From Phytophthora quininea (taxonomy: Eukaryota > Oomycota > Peronosporomycetes > Peronosporales > Peronosporaceae): a DNA stretch of 64,000 nt. Positions 20,801-30,822 of the stretch are shown in pieces; within the stretch, counting starts at the first letter, position 1, and every line of letters begins with the position of its first letter. A program made the translations under genes and the position numbers. The DNA is taken from contig JAAVTG010000607.1 in NCBI GenBank assembly GCA_011947345.1, positions 124,001 to 188,000 on the forward strand, in the 5' to 3' direction. A model generated the notes under the pieces. That model was not told where the DNA came from, searched no databases, and saw only the letters and a list, made by a program, of their open reading frames with translations.

Positions 20801-21690
20801 TGATGTCCATCCAGGTTATCAGCAGTGCGTCTTCTTTCCTGGGCGATGCTCCCAAAGCATTCAAGGCGGGTTCAACAATCCTGGCAATCCGTGATCGTAT
20901 TGCCCCCATCGACTCGTTCAGTTCTGAGGGTCTTCGGCCAGCCAAACTCGAAGGCCGCCTCGAGTTCAAGGACATCTCGTTCCGATACCCGACCCGACCG
21001 GAGATCAACGTGCTGAAGCACTACAACCTGACCATCGAGCCTGGCGAGACCGTGGCGTTCTGCGGTCCGAGCGGTGGCGGCAAGAGCACCATCATCTCGC
21101 TGATCGAGCGGTTCTACGACCCCGTGGCGGGCGAAGTTCTGCTGGACGGCCACAACGTGAAGGACCTGAACCTCAACTGGCTGCGCAGTCAGATCGGTCT
21201 GGTGGGTCAGGAGCCGACGCTGTTCATCGGCACCATCGCCGACAACATTGCGTACGGCTTGGCCGACCAGCCCAGTCAGAAGGAGATCGAGGACGCTGCC
21301 AAGATGGCCAACGCGCACGACTTCATCACGCAGTTCCCGGACGGCTACGAGACGCAGGTGGGCATGAAGGGCGAGCAGTTGAGTGGCGGTCAGAAGCAGC
21401 GCATCGCCATCGCTCGAGCCATCCTGAAGAACCCGAACCTGCTACTGCTGGACGAGGCCACGAGCGCGTTGGACTCGGAGAGCGAGAAGGTGGTGCAGGA
21501 GGCCCTGGACAAGGTGGTGGCGTTGAAGCGCCGGACGACCATCGTCATTGCCCACCGGTTGTCCACCATCCGTCGCGCCGACAAGATTTGTGTCGTGAGC
21601 GGAGGCAAAGTGGCCGAGCAGGGCACGCACCAAGAATTGCTGGCATTAAACGGTATTTATGCTCGGTTGGTGGAGTCGGCGTCGACATAG
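17840..21690 (+). CDS. ABC exporter B, ABCB/P-glycoprotein type (one 1-base deletion)
   Basis: Start at ATG 17840 (MPRLNKTDLEG), which aligns with the start of gene A; about 1283 aa once the frame change is spanned. TMD1, NBD1 (GASGGGKST, LSGGQKQR, ILVLDEATSALD) and NBD2 (GPSGGGKST, LSGGQKQR, LLLLDEATSALD) match gene A almost base for base. The linker after NBD1 (residues about 650-700) and TMD2 (about 700-1000) differ at many residues. The only break is at 18781-18782, where TTCTGGG lacks a T present in gene A (TTCTTGGG, giving FSAFLGSVW). The two lesions of gene A are absent here, and this lesion is absent there. Terminator region AAAGAATAAAAAATTT at about 21703. Role: ATP-driven export of lipophilic compounds at a membrane; substrate unknown. 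Confidence 0.85.
17894..19799 (+). repeat. Inverted repeat right arm: TMD1-NBD1 of gene B (partner 14665-16569)
   Basis: Mate of the left arm in gene A, 1906 bases. The length difference of one base equals the net of the three homopolymer changes. Flanking codons 1-19 and the linker after NBD1 are clearly diverged, so the identity has sharp edges within the coding sequence. Confidence 0.85.
20887..21647 (+). repeat. NBD2 homogenised tract, gene B (partner 12796-13556)
   Basis: 761 bases nearly identical to gene A NBD2. Within it, a run of about 90 bases from 21170 is also identical to NBD2 of genes C, D and E, so sharing extends between the two ABC subgroups. Confidence 0.8.
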
Positions 21691-22212
21691 CGCAACGACA
21701 TCACAAAGAATAAAAAATTTGATGATGAAGGTAACCTTGTCCTGCGTGGGCAGGAGAGCCGTTCGCGTGCAGGGACTGCCAGCACATCGTACACCTTGTG
21801 ATGCATAATCGCACTTAGACTTTGATTGCAGCCATCCGGATACGACCGGATACAGCCCATAGGGTGACTAGCAGTCCCACGCTTCGTGACCACTCATACA
21901 GCGACGCATTCCGCTGGTGCTCCACATTTCGTTGCCCTTTAATCTCCCGAGGCCGCAGATCCGATGCCCTCAGCTTGATCACATCCTGTCGAGCTTTTGA
22001 CAAGCAAATCTTCTGCAGCGTCAGACTAGCGAAATCGCTTTACGACTACAAAAATCGATAAGACGTTTCGTCGCATTTATGTTCGTCATCACATATTGTA
22101 TCCATTTTGATTATACATGTATACACCATCATTCAACGCGCTGCAGGCCGCGCTCAATTCACTCGACACATTGCGGCCAGCAGCGCAAGTGGTTCGAATC
22201 GCCAGCTTCAAG
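21691..22212. other. Intergenic region between ABC genes B and C
   Basis: No gene seen. An A-rich stretch right after the gene B stop (21703-21719) may include its polyadenylation signal. The region before gene C (22060-22212) is A/T-rich with TTTATG and ATTTTGATTATACATG; CATCATTCAACGCG at about 22128 resembles an initiator only weakly. Confidence 0.4.
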
Positions 22213-25200
22213 ATGCCTCCAGCCTCACCCCATCCGTACACTGCAATCGCAACACCTCGCAACTCCAAGCTCAAAAGCCCTACCAACAGTGTCGTATCAC
22301 AAGACTCTTATCCTCCGCCGTCCGACAGCGACAACCTCTCGTTCCTATCGCTCTACCGATTCGCGACTCCCTCCGACAAGCTGCAATTGGTGCTCGGCGC
22401 CCTCTTCGCAGGTCTCAATGGCGCCATCTTCCCTGCATGGCGCTGGTGTTCGGGACCGCCATCAACGCCTTCGCACAGGCCGACGGAGGCGTCGACAGAG
22501 CCGCTGTCAACCGAGCAGCTCTCTACTACTTCCTCATTGCCATCGCTCTCTTTACAACAGACTGTGTGGCCTACATCCTGTTCTGCAATTCGGCAGAACG
22601 TCAGATGAAGGCGCTCAGGGGTCAAGTGTTCGCCCACATGCTGTATATGGACGTGAGCTGGTACGACAAGAGCGACGCGTTCGAGCTGTCGAGTCGCATC
22701 ACCGGGGACACAGTTAAGATTAAGGATGGCATGGGCCAGAAGCTCGGCGACTCTATCAAGTTCACGACGCAGTTCTTCGTGGGCTACATCATCGGATTTG
22801 CACGGGGCTGGGATATGAGTCTCGTCATGGCCTGCGTCATGCCCGTCATGGTGCTCTCGCTCAAGTACATGGTGCAGCTCTTCCGGAAGCGAACTGTATT
22901 ATCGCAGAAAATGTATGCGGAAGCAGGTGCGGTGGCTGAGGAGACCTTGGGCTCTATTCGCACCGTGGCCTCGTTGAATGGCGAGAAGCGAGCGATCGCC
23001 AAGTACAACGAGCGCGCGGTGCTGGTGGAGACTGGGAATATTGAGATCTGCAAGCGATCCGCGTGTGTGTTTGGCTGTATGATGGGGAGCGTGTGGCTGA
23101 TGTACGCAGCTGGGCTCTGGTATGGCGGATCGAAGGTCGCGAGAGATGAAGCGTCTCCGGGGACAGTGTTCCAGGCCTTCTTTGGGGTTTTGATGGGGAC
23201 GATCTCTCTCGCAGATATCGCCAAACGTCACTGCTGTAGCGGAAGCTAAGGGAGCAGCAACTGAGATCTACACGATTCTGGACACTCCTTCAGCTATCGA
23301 TGCTGCCATTGAGGACGTCGGAGACAGACCCGATTCTTGCGCAGGCCACCTACAAGCTCTACACCTCAACTTCCGATACCCGAACCGACCGGACGTGCAG
23401 ATCCTCAACGACTACAACGTCACCATCGAGAGCGGACAGACCGTGGCGTTCGTCGGAGCCAGCGGTGGTGGTAAGAGTACGCTGATCGCTCTGCTGGAGA
23501 GATTCTACGACCCCGAAGCCGGTTCCATCCTGCTCGACGGCCGCGACATCAAGACGTTGAACGTCAGGTGGTTGCGCTCGCAGATCGGACTGGTCTCACA
23601 AGAGCCCGTGCTGTTCGCCACCACCATCCTCGAGAACATCGCGGCCGGTGGGGACGGGATCACCCGCGACCAGGTGATCGAAGCGGCCAAGCTGGCCAAC
23701 GCGCACACGTTCATCATGTCGCTCCCGCAGCAGTACGACACGCTGGTGGGCGAGAAGGGCGTGTCGTTGTCGGGCGGTCAGAAGCAGCGCGTGGCCATCG
23801 CTCGAGCCATCGTGCGTGAGCCCAAGATTTTGGTGCTGGACGAGGCCACCAGCGCACTCGACGCCGAGAGCGAGCGCATCGTGCAGGCAGCTCTGAACGA
23901 TCTGATGGACAAGACTCGCATGACGACGCTGGTGATCGCGCACCGACTGAGCACGGTTCGTAAAGCAGATAAGATCGTGGTGGTGAATGGCGGTCACGTG
24001 GTGGAGGAAGGTCGTCACGAGGAGCTGGTGGCGATTGAGGACGGTATCTACCGTAAGTTGTACACGATTCAAGAGGAGAAGGCTCAAGAGGAGGCTGAAG
24101 CTGCCGCTGATGCTTTGACTGGAGCTGGTATTGATGCTGAAAAATTGAAGGTGTTTCGAAGTGTTAGTACTCGACCTGTGGGTAGTGATCGTATCGCTGA
24201 TGAAACCAATTCGAACGACGCTGACGACAAGGCTGCTGAAGGGAAATTTACGATCGTGGATGCGCTGGAATTCAGCCGACCAGAGCGGAAATTCTTCGTC
24301 ACAGGACTTGTGGCTGCGAGTGTCAATGGTTTCTCCATGCCGTGCTCAGCCATCTTGGTCAGCGAGCTGGTTGCTAGCATGACGACAGCATACACCAATT
24401 ACCAGACTTACGGCCTCCAGTCATACCTGGACGATCTCTCGAGTGATGTTACTGTTTACGGTGTGTGCTACATCGCTGGCGCGGTTGTATTATTCATCAC
24501 CAATGCTACCCAGAACTTTTGTTTCCGATACATGGCCGAGAAGCTAACTTCGAGGCTACGTGGCATCCATTTCTCCGCTCTGTGTCGTCAGAATATTGCC
24601 TTTTTCGATGAAAAGAAGAACGCTACCGGAGCGCTCACAGCGGATCTATCTACGAATGCAACGAAGGTTGCGATGATCTCTGGGGATTCCCAAGGCCGCG
24701 TGGTGCAAGCAGTTTTTACGTTTATTGCTGCACTGGTCATTTCTTTCACGACTGGGAGCTGGTTGCTGACTCTGGTGATGCTTGCAGTGTTCCCGCTCCT
24801 CATTATCGGACAAGTGATCCGCATGCGGCATGTTCGACACGGGAATGTCTTATCTGATGAGCTTGCGGGCGTTGGAGCACATGCATCCGAAGCACTGAGC
24901 AATATTCGTACCGTTGTCTCGATGGGTCTGGAAAAGCCTTTGACGGCAAAGTTCATGGATCTGCTTGAAGAGCCTTTAGAGAGTGGACGCCGAGAAGCTC
25001 GTCTGAATGGCGTAGCACTGGGTTTTAGTTCCTTCATTGTGTTTGCGACGTATTCCCTCGTCTTCTGGTACGGAGGAAAACTCGTCGATGACGGAGATAT
25101 TACCTTCGCCAAACTCATCCGAACACTGATGGCGATCATGATGTCTGCGCAAGGAGTTGGCAGTGCTGCCTCGTTTTTAGGAGATTCCGACAACGCCGTG

Positions 25201-26028
25201 AAAGCCGGCAAGGCGATTGTCGCGATCAAAAACCTTGAGCCGCCGATCGATTCCTTCGACGAGTCTGGACTTCAGCCTCAGCAACTTGAGGGCAAGATCG
25301 AGTTCAAGAACGTGCTCTTCCGGTACCCGACACGACCCCAAGTCACCGTGCTCAAGAACTACAACCTCACCATCGAGGCCGGACAGACCGTCGCCTTCTG
25401 CGGACCCAGCGGCGGCGGCAAGAGCACGTGTGTGTCGCTCATCGAGCGCTTCTACGACCCCGTGGACGGCCAAGTGCTGCTCGACGGCGTGGACACCAAA
25501 CAACTCAACCTCAACTGGCTGCGCAGTCAGATCGGTCTGGTGGGTCAGGAGCCGACGCTGTTCATCGGCACCATCGCCGACAACATTGCGTACGGCTTGA
25601 CGAGCAGACCGACGCAGCAGGACATCGAGGAGGCGGCCAGGATGGCCAACGCGCACGACTTCATCACGCAGTTCCCGGACGGATACGACACCCAAGTTGG
25701 CATGAAGGGCGAGCAGTTGAGCGGCGGTCAGAAGCAGCGCATCGCCATCGCTCGAGCCATCCTGAAGAACCCCAACATTCTGCTGCTGGACGAGGCCACG
25801 AGCGCATTGGACTCGGAGAGCGAGAAGGTGGTGCAGGAGGCGCTGGACAAGGTGGTGGCGTTGAAGCGCCGGACGACGATGATCATCGCGCACCGCCTGT
25901 CGACGATCCGCAAGGCGGACAAGATTTGTGTCGTGAGCGGCGGTAAGATTGCCGAGCAGGGCACGCACCACGAGCTCATCGATAGGAAGGGCATCTACGC
26001 GAAACTCGTACAGCAATCGGCAAAGTGA
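22213..26028 (+). CDS. ABC exporter C, ABCB/P-glycoprotein type (two frame changes)
   Basis: ATG at 22213 (MPPASPHPYTAIATP), total about 1272 aa after spanning two frame changes. The first is at 22431-22433, where CCC replaces an expected CCCC before TGCATGGCG (FPCMALVFG). The second is near 23218, where the dinucleotide TC is missing before GCCAAACGTC; together they restore the frame. From 23395 to the TGA at 26026 the frame is open. TMD1 has NSAERQMKALRGQVF and KIKDGMGQKLGDS. NBD1 (GASGGGKST, LSGGQKQR, ILVLDEATSALD) and NBD2 (GPSGGGKST, LSGGQKQR, ILLLDEATSALD) are intact. NBD1 and NBD2 are DNA-identical to those of D and E while TMD1, linker and TMD2 are distinct. The two-base loss makes true inactivation more likely here than in A or B. 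Confidence 0.75.
23366..24096 (+). repeat. NBD1 identical tract, gene C
   Basis: 731 bases identical, as far as I can read, to 27634-28364 (gene D) and 32051-32781 (gene E). With E the identity extends to 24104. Confidence 0.85.
25243..26002 (+). repeat. NBD2 identical tract, gene C
   Basis: 760 bases identical to 29508-30267 in gene D; the first 734 are shared with 33928-34661 in gene E, which has a single T for C at 34290. Confidence 0.85.
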
Positions 26029-26444
26029 GTGTATGAGTAAATAAGTAGGTTGAAGTGGAATGGTGGTGAGAGACAACTGTGATGTTTCGCGGACGCTTCA
26101 TGCGTCCCTGGCTGCGATCGACGTTTGGCGGTTGTCAGCTTCAAGATGAATGTTGATGCTGAACATCTACTGAGATAAGATAGGTTTACCAGCTTTCGCC
26201 AGTATTACGTAGTACGACCGTTGTTGAGGCACGCTTGTCAAGAGAGAAAACATAACGAAATAGCAGTACATTGACCTACAAAAATATGCCTGTCCGGGAT
26301 AATCATCGTAACTGCACAATCGACCACCACCACAAACCTCGTCATTCCACTACTTTCTTCTAAGCCCTCAAGTCAAGACCAACCAGATCTACTTCAGCTC
26401 TACAACCACAAACCACTCCACTGGCTCAAGGTTACTAGTCCAAG
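26029..26444. other. Intergenic region and promoter of ABC gene D
   Basis: No gene. GTCATTCCACTACTTTC at about 26340-26356, roughly 90-105 bases before the ATG at 26445, resembles the oomycete initiator (TCATTCC) plus a weak flanking element and is the best start-site candidate. Confidence 0.45.
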
Positions 26445-29400
26445 ATGCATCCAACTCAAGACGACGACCCGAGGGCACCCACCACCGACTACGCTTCAGT
26501 CGTCACCCCTCGCGACAAAAGCTCCGCCATCAAAATGCCGACCGACCCAGCTGTCGATACTAACGACGACAACGCACCAGATAAGAAGACCGAAGAGGAA
26601 GTCGTCGCGTTTTCCGAGCTCTACCGCTACGCTACCCCAAGAGACAAAACTCTACTCGTGGTGGGGGTGACCATGGCCGGCATCAATGGCGCGCTATTCC
26701 CCACCATGGCGGTGGTGTTCGGCGACGCTATCAACGCCTTTGCCCAAGCTGACGGTGGTGTCGACCGTAGTGCAGTCAATTCGGCCGCCTTGGATTTCTT
26801 CATCATCGCCATCGCTCTGTTCGTGACCGACTACGTCTCGGCCGTGCTGTTCGCCAATTCCGCTGAGCGACAGGTGAAGGAGCTGCGAGCTGAAGCGCTT
26901 CGCCACCTGCTGCACTTAGACATCACCTGGTACGACCAATCCGACCCGCTACAACTCTCGAGTCGCATCACAGGCGACACGATCAAGATCAAGGACGGTA
27001 TGGGCCAGAAACTCGGAGAAGCCGTCAAGTTCGCGTGCCAATTCATCTCCGGCTACGTGATCGGCTTCGTGCGCGGGTGGGACATCACGCTGGTCATGTC
27101 GTGCCTGATGCCCTTCATGATCGGCTCCATGGGATTCGTGCTCAAGATCATGATGAAGAGAGCGGTCCACTCGCAGCAAATGTACGCGGAAGCTGGCGCT
27201 GTGGCGGAGGAGACGCTGGGATCGATCCGTACTGTGTCTTCACTAAATGCTGAGAAGTTGGCGATTGCCAAGTACAACGAACGAGCGTCTGCTGCAGAGA
27301 CGGTGAATATTGAGGTTGGCAAGTTGTCGGCTGTTGCCTTCGGGTTCTTCATCGGCTCCATCTGGCTCATGTACGCCGCTGGACTGTGGTACGGAGGCTC
27401 AAAAGTTGCCGACGCCAAGACTTCTCCGTCCGATGTGTTCCAAGCGTTCTTCGGTGTGCTGTTGGGGACGATGTCACTGGGACAGATTAAGCCGAACATG
27501 TCAGCAATCGCTGAGGCCAAGGGAGCTGCCGCACAGATCTACAAGATCCTCGACACACCATCAGCCATTGATGCCTCTAACGACGAAGGACTCAAACCTG
27601 GGTCCTGCACCGGCAAAATCCAAGCCACCAACGTCAACTTCCGATACCCGAACCGACCGGACGTGCAGATCCTCAACGACTACAACGTCACCATCGAGAG
27701 CGGACAGACCGTGGCGTTCGTCGGAGCCAGCGGTGGTGGTAAGAGTACGCTGATCGCTCTGCTGGAGAGATTCTACGACCCCGAAGCCGGTTCCATCCTG
27801 CTCGACGGCCGCGACATCAAGACGTTGAACGTCAGGTGGTTGCGCTCGCAGATCGGACTGGTCTCACAAGAGCCCGTGCTGTTCGCCACCACCATCCTCG
27901 AGAACATCGCGGCCGGTGGGGACGGGATCACCCGCGACCAGGTGATCGAAGCGGCCAAGCTGGCCAACGCGCACACGTTCATCATGTCGCTCCCGCAGCA
28001 GTACGACACGCTGGTGGGCGAGAAGGGCGTGTCGTTGTCGGGCGGTCAGAAGCAGCGCGTGGCCATCGCTCGAGCCATCGTGCGTGAGCCCAAGATTTTG
28101 GTGCTGGACGAGGCCACCAGCGCACTCGACGCCGAGAGCGAGCGCATCGTGCAGGCAGCTCTGAACGATCTGATGGACAAGACTCGCATGACGACGCTGG
28201 TGATCGCGCACCGACTGAGCACGGTTCGTAAAGCAGATAAGATCGTGGTGGTGAATGGCGGTCACGTGGTGGAGGAAGGTCGTCACGAGGAGCTGGTGGC
28301 GATTGAGGACGGTATCTACCGTAAGTTGTACACGATTCAAGAGGAGAAGGCTCAAGAGGAGGCTAAAGCCGCTGCAAGCGCTCTGGCTGATGGTGGGGAC
28401 GGTGACAACAAGACTGTGTTGGTTCGTCGACGTAGCAGTCGGTCGATGGGCGACGACGACGGTGGTGAGGTATCGATTGCGGACAGTGAAGATGTCGAGA
28501 AAGCGACCAAGTTCACGATTTGGGACGGGATCGCCTTCAGCCGACCAGAGAGGAGCATCTTCGTGGTTGGAATCGTGGCGTCTGCGATTTTGGGCTGCGC
28601 CTTGCCGGTTTCGGCCATCCTGATCAGTGAATTGGTGGCCACGATGACGACGAAATACGCAGCTTACCAGGCAACCAACGACCGCGACGCGCTCGACAAT
28701 CTCTCGCACGACGTCATGATTTACGGCCTCTGCTACATTGGAGGTGCGATTGTGGTGTTCACGTGCGCTTTCACGCAAAACTACACGTTTAAGTTCATGG
28801 CGGAGAAGCTCACTTCTCGTCTACGGGACATCAACTTCACCGCGCTGTGTCGGCAAAATATCGGATTCTTTGACGAGAAGAAGAATGCCACTGGGGCCCT
28901 GACGGCTGACCTGTCCACGAACGCTACGAAGGTCGCTCTGATCTCTGGAGACTCTCAAGGACGCGCTGTCCAGATCCTCTTCACGTTCATCTCCGCGGTG
29001 GCGATTTCCTTCTCGATGGGCAGTTGGCTGTTGACGCTCGTGATGTTGGCGGTCTCTCCATTCCTCGTGCTGGGCAACTACGTCCGTGGTCGACACATGA
29101 AGACGTCTGGCGGGTTGTCCGACGAACTCGCCGGTGTTGGGGCCCAAGCTTCCGAGGCGCTGAGCAACATTCGCACAGTCGCGTCACTTGGCCTCGAAAG
29201 TAACATCGCTGGCAAATTCTCAGGTCTGCTTGAAGAACCGCTGGCAAACGGCCGTCGGGAAGCTCAAGTCAACGGACTTGCGTTGGGCTTCAGCTCCTTC
29301 ATCATGTTCGCCGCCTACGCGTTGGCATTCTATTACGGTGGCAAGTTGGTCCAAGACGGAGACATCACCTTCAAGGAGCTTATGCGCACTTTAATGGCTA

Positions 29401-30293
29401 TCATGATGGCGTCGCAAGGCATTGGCATGGCAACAACGTTTATCGCCGATTCGGACCACGCGCTCAAGGCCGGACAAGCCATTGTCCACCTTCGAGACCG
29501 ACAGCCTCCGATCGATTCCTTCGACGAGTCTGGACTTCAGCCTCAGCAACTTGAGGGCAAGATCGAGTTCAAGAACGTGCTCTTCCGGTACCCGACACGA
29601 CCCCAAGTCACCGTGCTCAAGAACTACAACCTCACCATCGAGGCCGGACAGACCGTCGCCTTCTGCGGACCCAGCGGCGGCGGCAAGAGCACGTGTGTGT
29701 CGCTCATCGAGCGCTTCTACGACCCCGTGGACGGCCAAGTGCTGCTCGACGGCGTGGACACCAAACAACTCAACCTCAACTGGCTGCGCAGTCAGATCGG
29801 TCTGGTGGGTCAGGAGCCGACGCTGTTCATCGGCACCATCGCCGACAACATTGCGTACGGCTTGACGAGCAGACCGACGCAGCAGGACATCGAGGAGGCG
29901 GCCAGGATGGCCAACGCGCACGACTTCATCACGCAGTTCCCGGACGGATACGACACCCAAGTTGGCATGAAGGGCGAGCAGTTGAGCGGCGGTCAGAAGC
30001 AGCGCATCGCCATCGCTCGAGCCATCCTGAAGAACCCCAACATTCTGCTGCTGGACGAGGCCACGAGCGCATTGGACTCGGAGAGCGAGAAGGTGGTGCA
30101 GGAGGCGCTGGACAAGGTGGTGGCGTTGAAGCGCCGGACGACGATGATCATCGCGCACCGCCTGTCGACGATCCGCAAGGCGGACAAGATTTGTGTCGTG
30201 AGCGGCGGTAAGATTGCCGAGCAGGGCACGCACCACGAGCTCATCGATAGGAAGGGCATCTACGCGAGGCTCGTGGAAAAGTTCAACTCGTAG
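26445..30293 (+). CDS. ABC exporter D, ABCB/P-glycoprotein type (intact)
   Basis: Uninterrupted 1282-aa full transporter from ATG 26445 to TAG 30291. Order: a polar N-terminus of about 55 aa; TMD1 (about 60-380) with NSAERQVKELRAEALRHL and KIKDGMGQKLGEA; NBD1 with Walker A GASGGGKST near residue 427, LSGGQKQR near 532 and ILVLDEATSALD near 552; a charged linker (RRRSSRSMGDDDGG) near 660; TMD2 (about 700-1000); and NBD2 with GPSGGGKST near 1075, LSGGQKQR near 1180 and ILLLDEATSALD near 1200. Both NBDs have the canonical Walker B glutamate and H-loop (IAHRLSTVR, IAHRLSTIR), so both ATP sites look competent. Predicted ATP-driven exporter of hydrophobic compounds; a role in fungicide or plant-toxin tolerance is a reasonable but unproven inference for this family in oomycetes. 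Confidence 0.93.
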   Translation: MHPTQDDDPRAPTTDYASVVTPRDKSSAIKMPTDPAVDTNDDNAPDKKTEEEVVAFSELYRYATPRDKTLLVVGVTMAGINGALFPTMAVVFGDAINAFAQADGGVDRSAVNSAALDFFIIAIALFVTDYVSAVLFANSAERQVKELRAEALRHLLHLDITWYDQSDPLQLSSRITGDTIKIKDGMGQKLGEAVKFACQFISGYVIGFVRGWDITLVMSCLMPFMIGSMGFVLKIMMKRAVHSQQMYAEAGAVAEETLGSIRTVSSLNAEKLAIAKYNERASAAETVNIEVGKLSAVAFGFFIGSIWLMYAAGLWYGGSKVADAKTSPSDVFQAFFGVLLGTMSLGQIKPNMSAIAEAKGAAAQIYKILDTPSAIDASNDEGLKPGSCTGKIQATNVNFRYPNRPDVQILNDYNVTIESGQTVAFVGASGGGKSTLIALLERFYDPEAGSILLDGRDIKTLNVRWLRSQIGLVSQEPVLFATTILENIAAGGDGITRDQVIEAAKLANAHTFIMSLPQQYDTLVGEKGVSLSGGQKQRVAIARAIVREPKILVLDEATSALDAESERIVQAALNDLMDKTRMTTLVIAHRLSTVRKADKIVVVNGGHVVEEGRHEELVAIEDGIYRKLYTIQEEKAQEEAKAAASALADGGDGDNKTVLVRRRSSRSMGDDDGGEVSIADSEDVEKATKFTIWDGIAFSRPERSIFVVGIVASAILGCALPVSAILISELVATMTTKYAAYQATNDRDALDNLSHDVMIYGLCYIGGAIVVFTCAFTQNYTFKFMAEKLTSRLRDINFTALCRQNIGFFDEKKNATGALTADLSTNATKVALISGDSQGRAVQILFTFISAVAISFSMGSWLLTLVMLAVSPFLVLGNYVRGRHMKTSGGLSDELAGVGAQASEALSNIRTVASLGLESNIAGKFSGLLEEPLANGRREAQVNGLALGFSSFIMFAAYALAFYYGGKLVQDGDITFKELMRTLMAIMMASQGIGMATTFIADSDHALKAGQAIVHLRDRQPPIDSFDESGLQPQQLEGKIEFKNVLFRYPTRPQVTVLKNYNLTIEAGQTVAFCGPSGGGKSTCVSLIERFYDPVDGQVLLDGVDTKQLNLNWLRSQIGLVGQEPTLFIGTIADNIAYGLTSRPTQQDIEEAARMANAHDFITQFPDGYDTQVGMKGEQLSGGQKQRIAIARAILKNPNILLLDEATSALDSESEKVVQEALDKVVALKRRTTMIIAHRLSTIRKADKICVVSGGKIAEQGTHHELIDRKGIYARLVEKFNS
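27510..28364 (+). repeat. TMD1-end plus NBD1 identical tract, gene D
   Basis: 855 bases identical to 31927-32781 in gene E; the last 731 (27634-28364) are also shared with gene C. The tract starts at GCTGAGGCC, within the last TMD1 helix, and stops in the codons EEA after NBD1. Confidence 0.85.
29508..30267 (+). repeat. NBD2 identical tract, gene D
   Basis: Identical to 25243-26002 of gene C up to the last dozen codons. Upstream TMD2 sequence diverges immediately. Confidence 0.85.
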
Positions 30294-30763
30294 GCAATGG
30301 CTTCATATTGAATGACATAGAAGGAAAGAATAATACATATTGGACACCAACTCAAACATGCACTTTGGTTCGTTGACCGCCACTGCAGAGACACATGTCG
30401 TTGCTAGCAAATGGTGGTAGAAGGGTTCGGAATTGCCCTTGCTTTCAGTTGCGGCGACCCACGTCGTGACGACACTGTTGAACGGCTTTCGCGTCGTCGA
30501 ACAGAGAACCGCATGCGATGCAGCGTGCTCGAACAGCAAACCCCAAAACGACTTGCAACTGTCATGGCAAAGAGCTTCAAAGGCTCTCACCACCACCACG
30601 TTGCGGTGGTGAAGTCGTTATTCATGTGCGTGCGGCGTAAACCAGCACTACCAACGCAACTCCTTACGCGCGGCATCGATAATCATTTTGCAGCAGAAGT
30701 TTCTTATTATAGGGGACAGCCCTCAGTGCTGGTCTGGTGCTGCTTCTTGCTGTCGTGTCTGAT
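30294..30763. other. Intergenic region between ABC genes D and E
   Basis: 470 bases with no convincing gene. The short open frames on both strands show no family features. The 3' end of gene D is followed by an A/T-rich GAATAATACATATTGG near 30326. Confidence 0.4.
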
Positions 30764-30781
30764 GCTCATTCTACATTTTCC
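30764..30781 (+). promoter_or_regulatory. Oomycete core promoter (Inr + FPR) of ABC gene E
   Basis: GCTCATTCTACATTTTCC is a full match to the oomycete initiator/flanking-region consensus GCTCATTYYNCAWTTT. Transcription would start at about 30768, leaving a 5' leader of about 55 bases before the ATG at 30823. This supports that ATG over the upstream TTG-started extension. Confidence 0.85.
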
Positions 30782-30822
30782 ATCGTCTCGCACCCTTCAC
30801 ATTCAAGTCCTTGGTCGGCCCA

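Noticed and set aside
22213..23395. Taking ABC gene C as two separate genes (short N-terminal protein plus half transporter)
   Set aside because: The segments align end to end with genes D and E, and two small indels explain the split; the second start at 23395 would begin inside NBD1.
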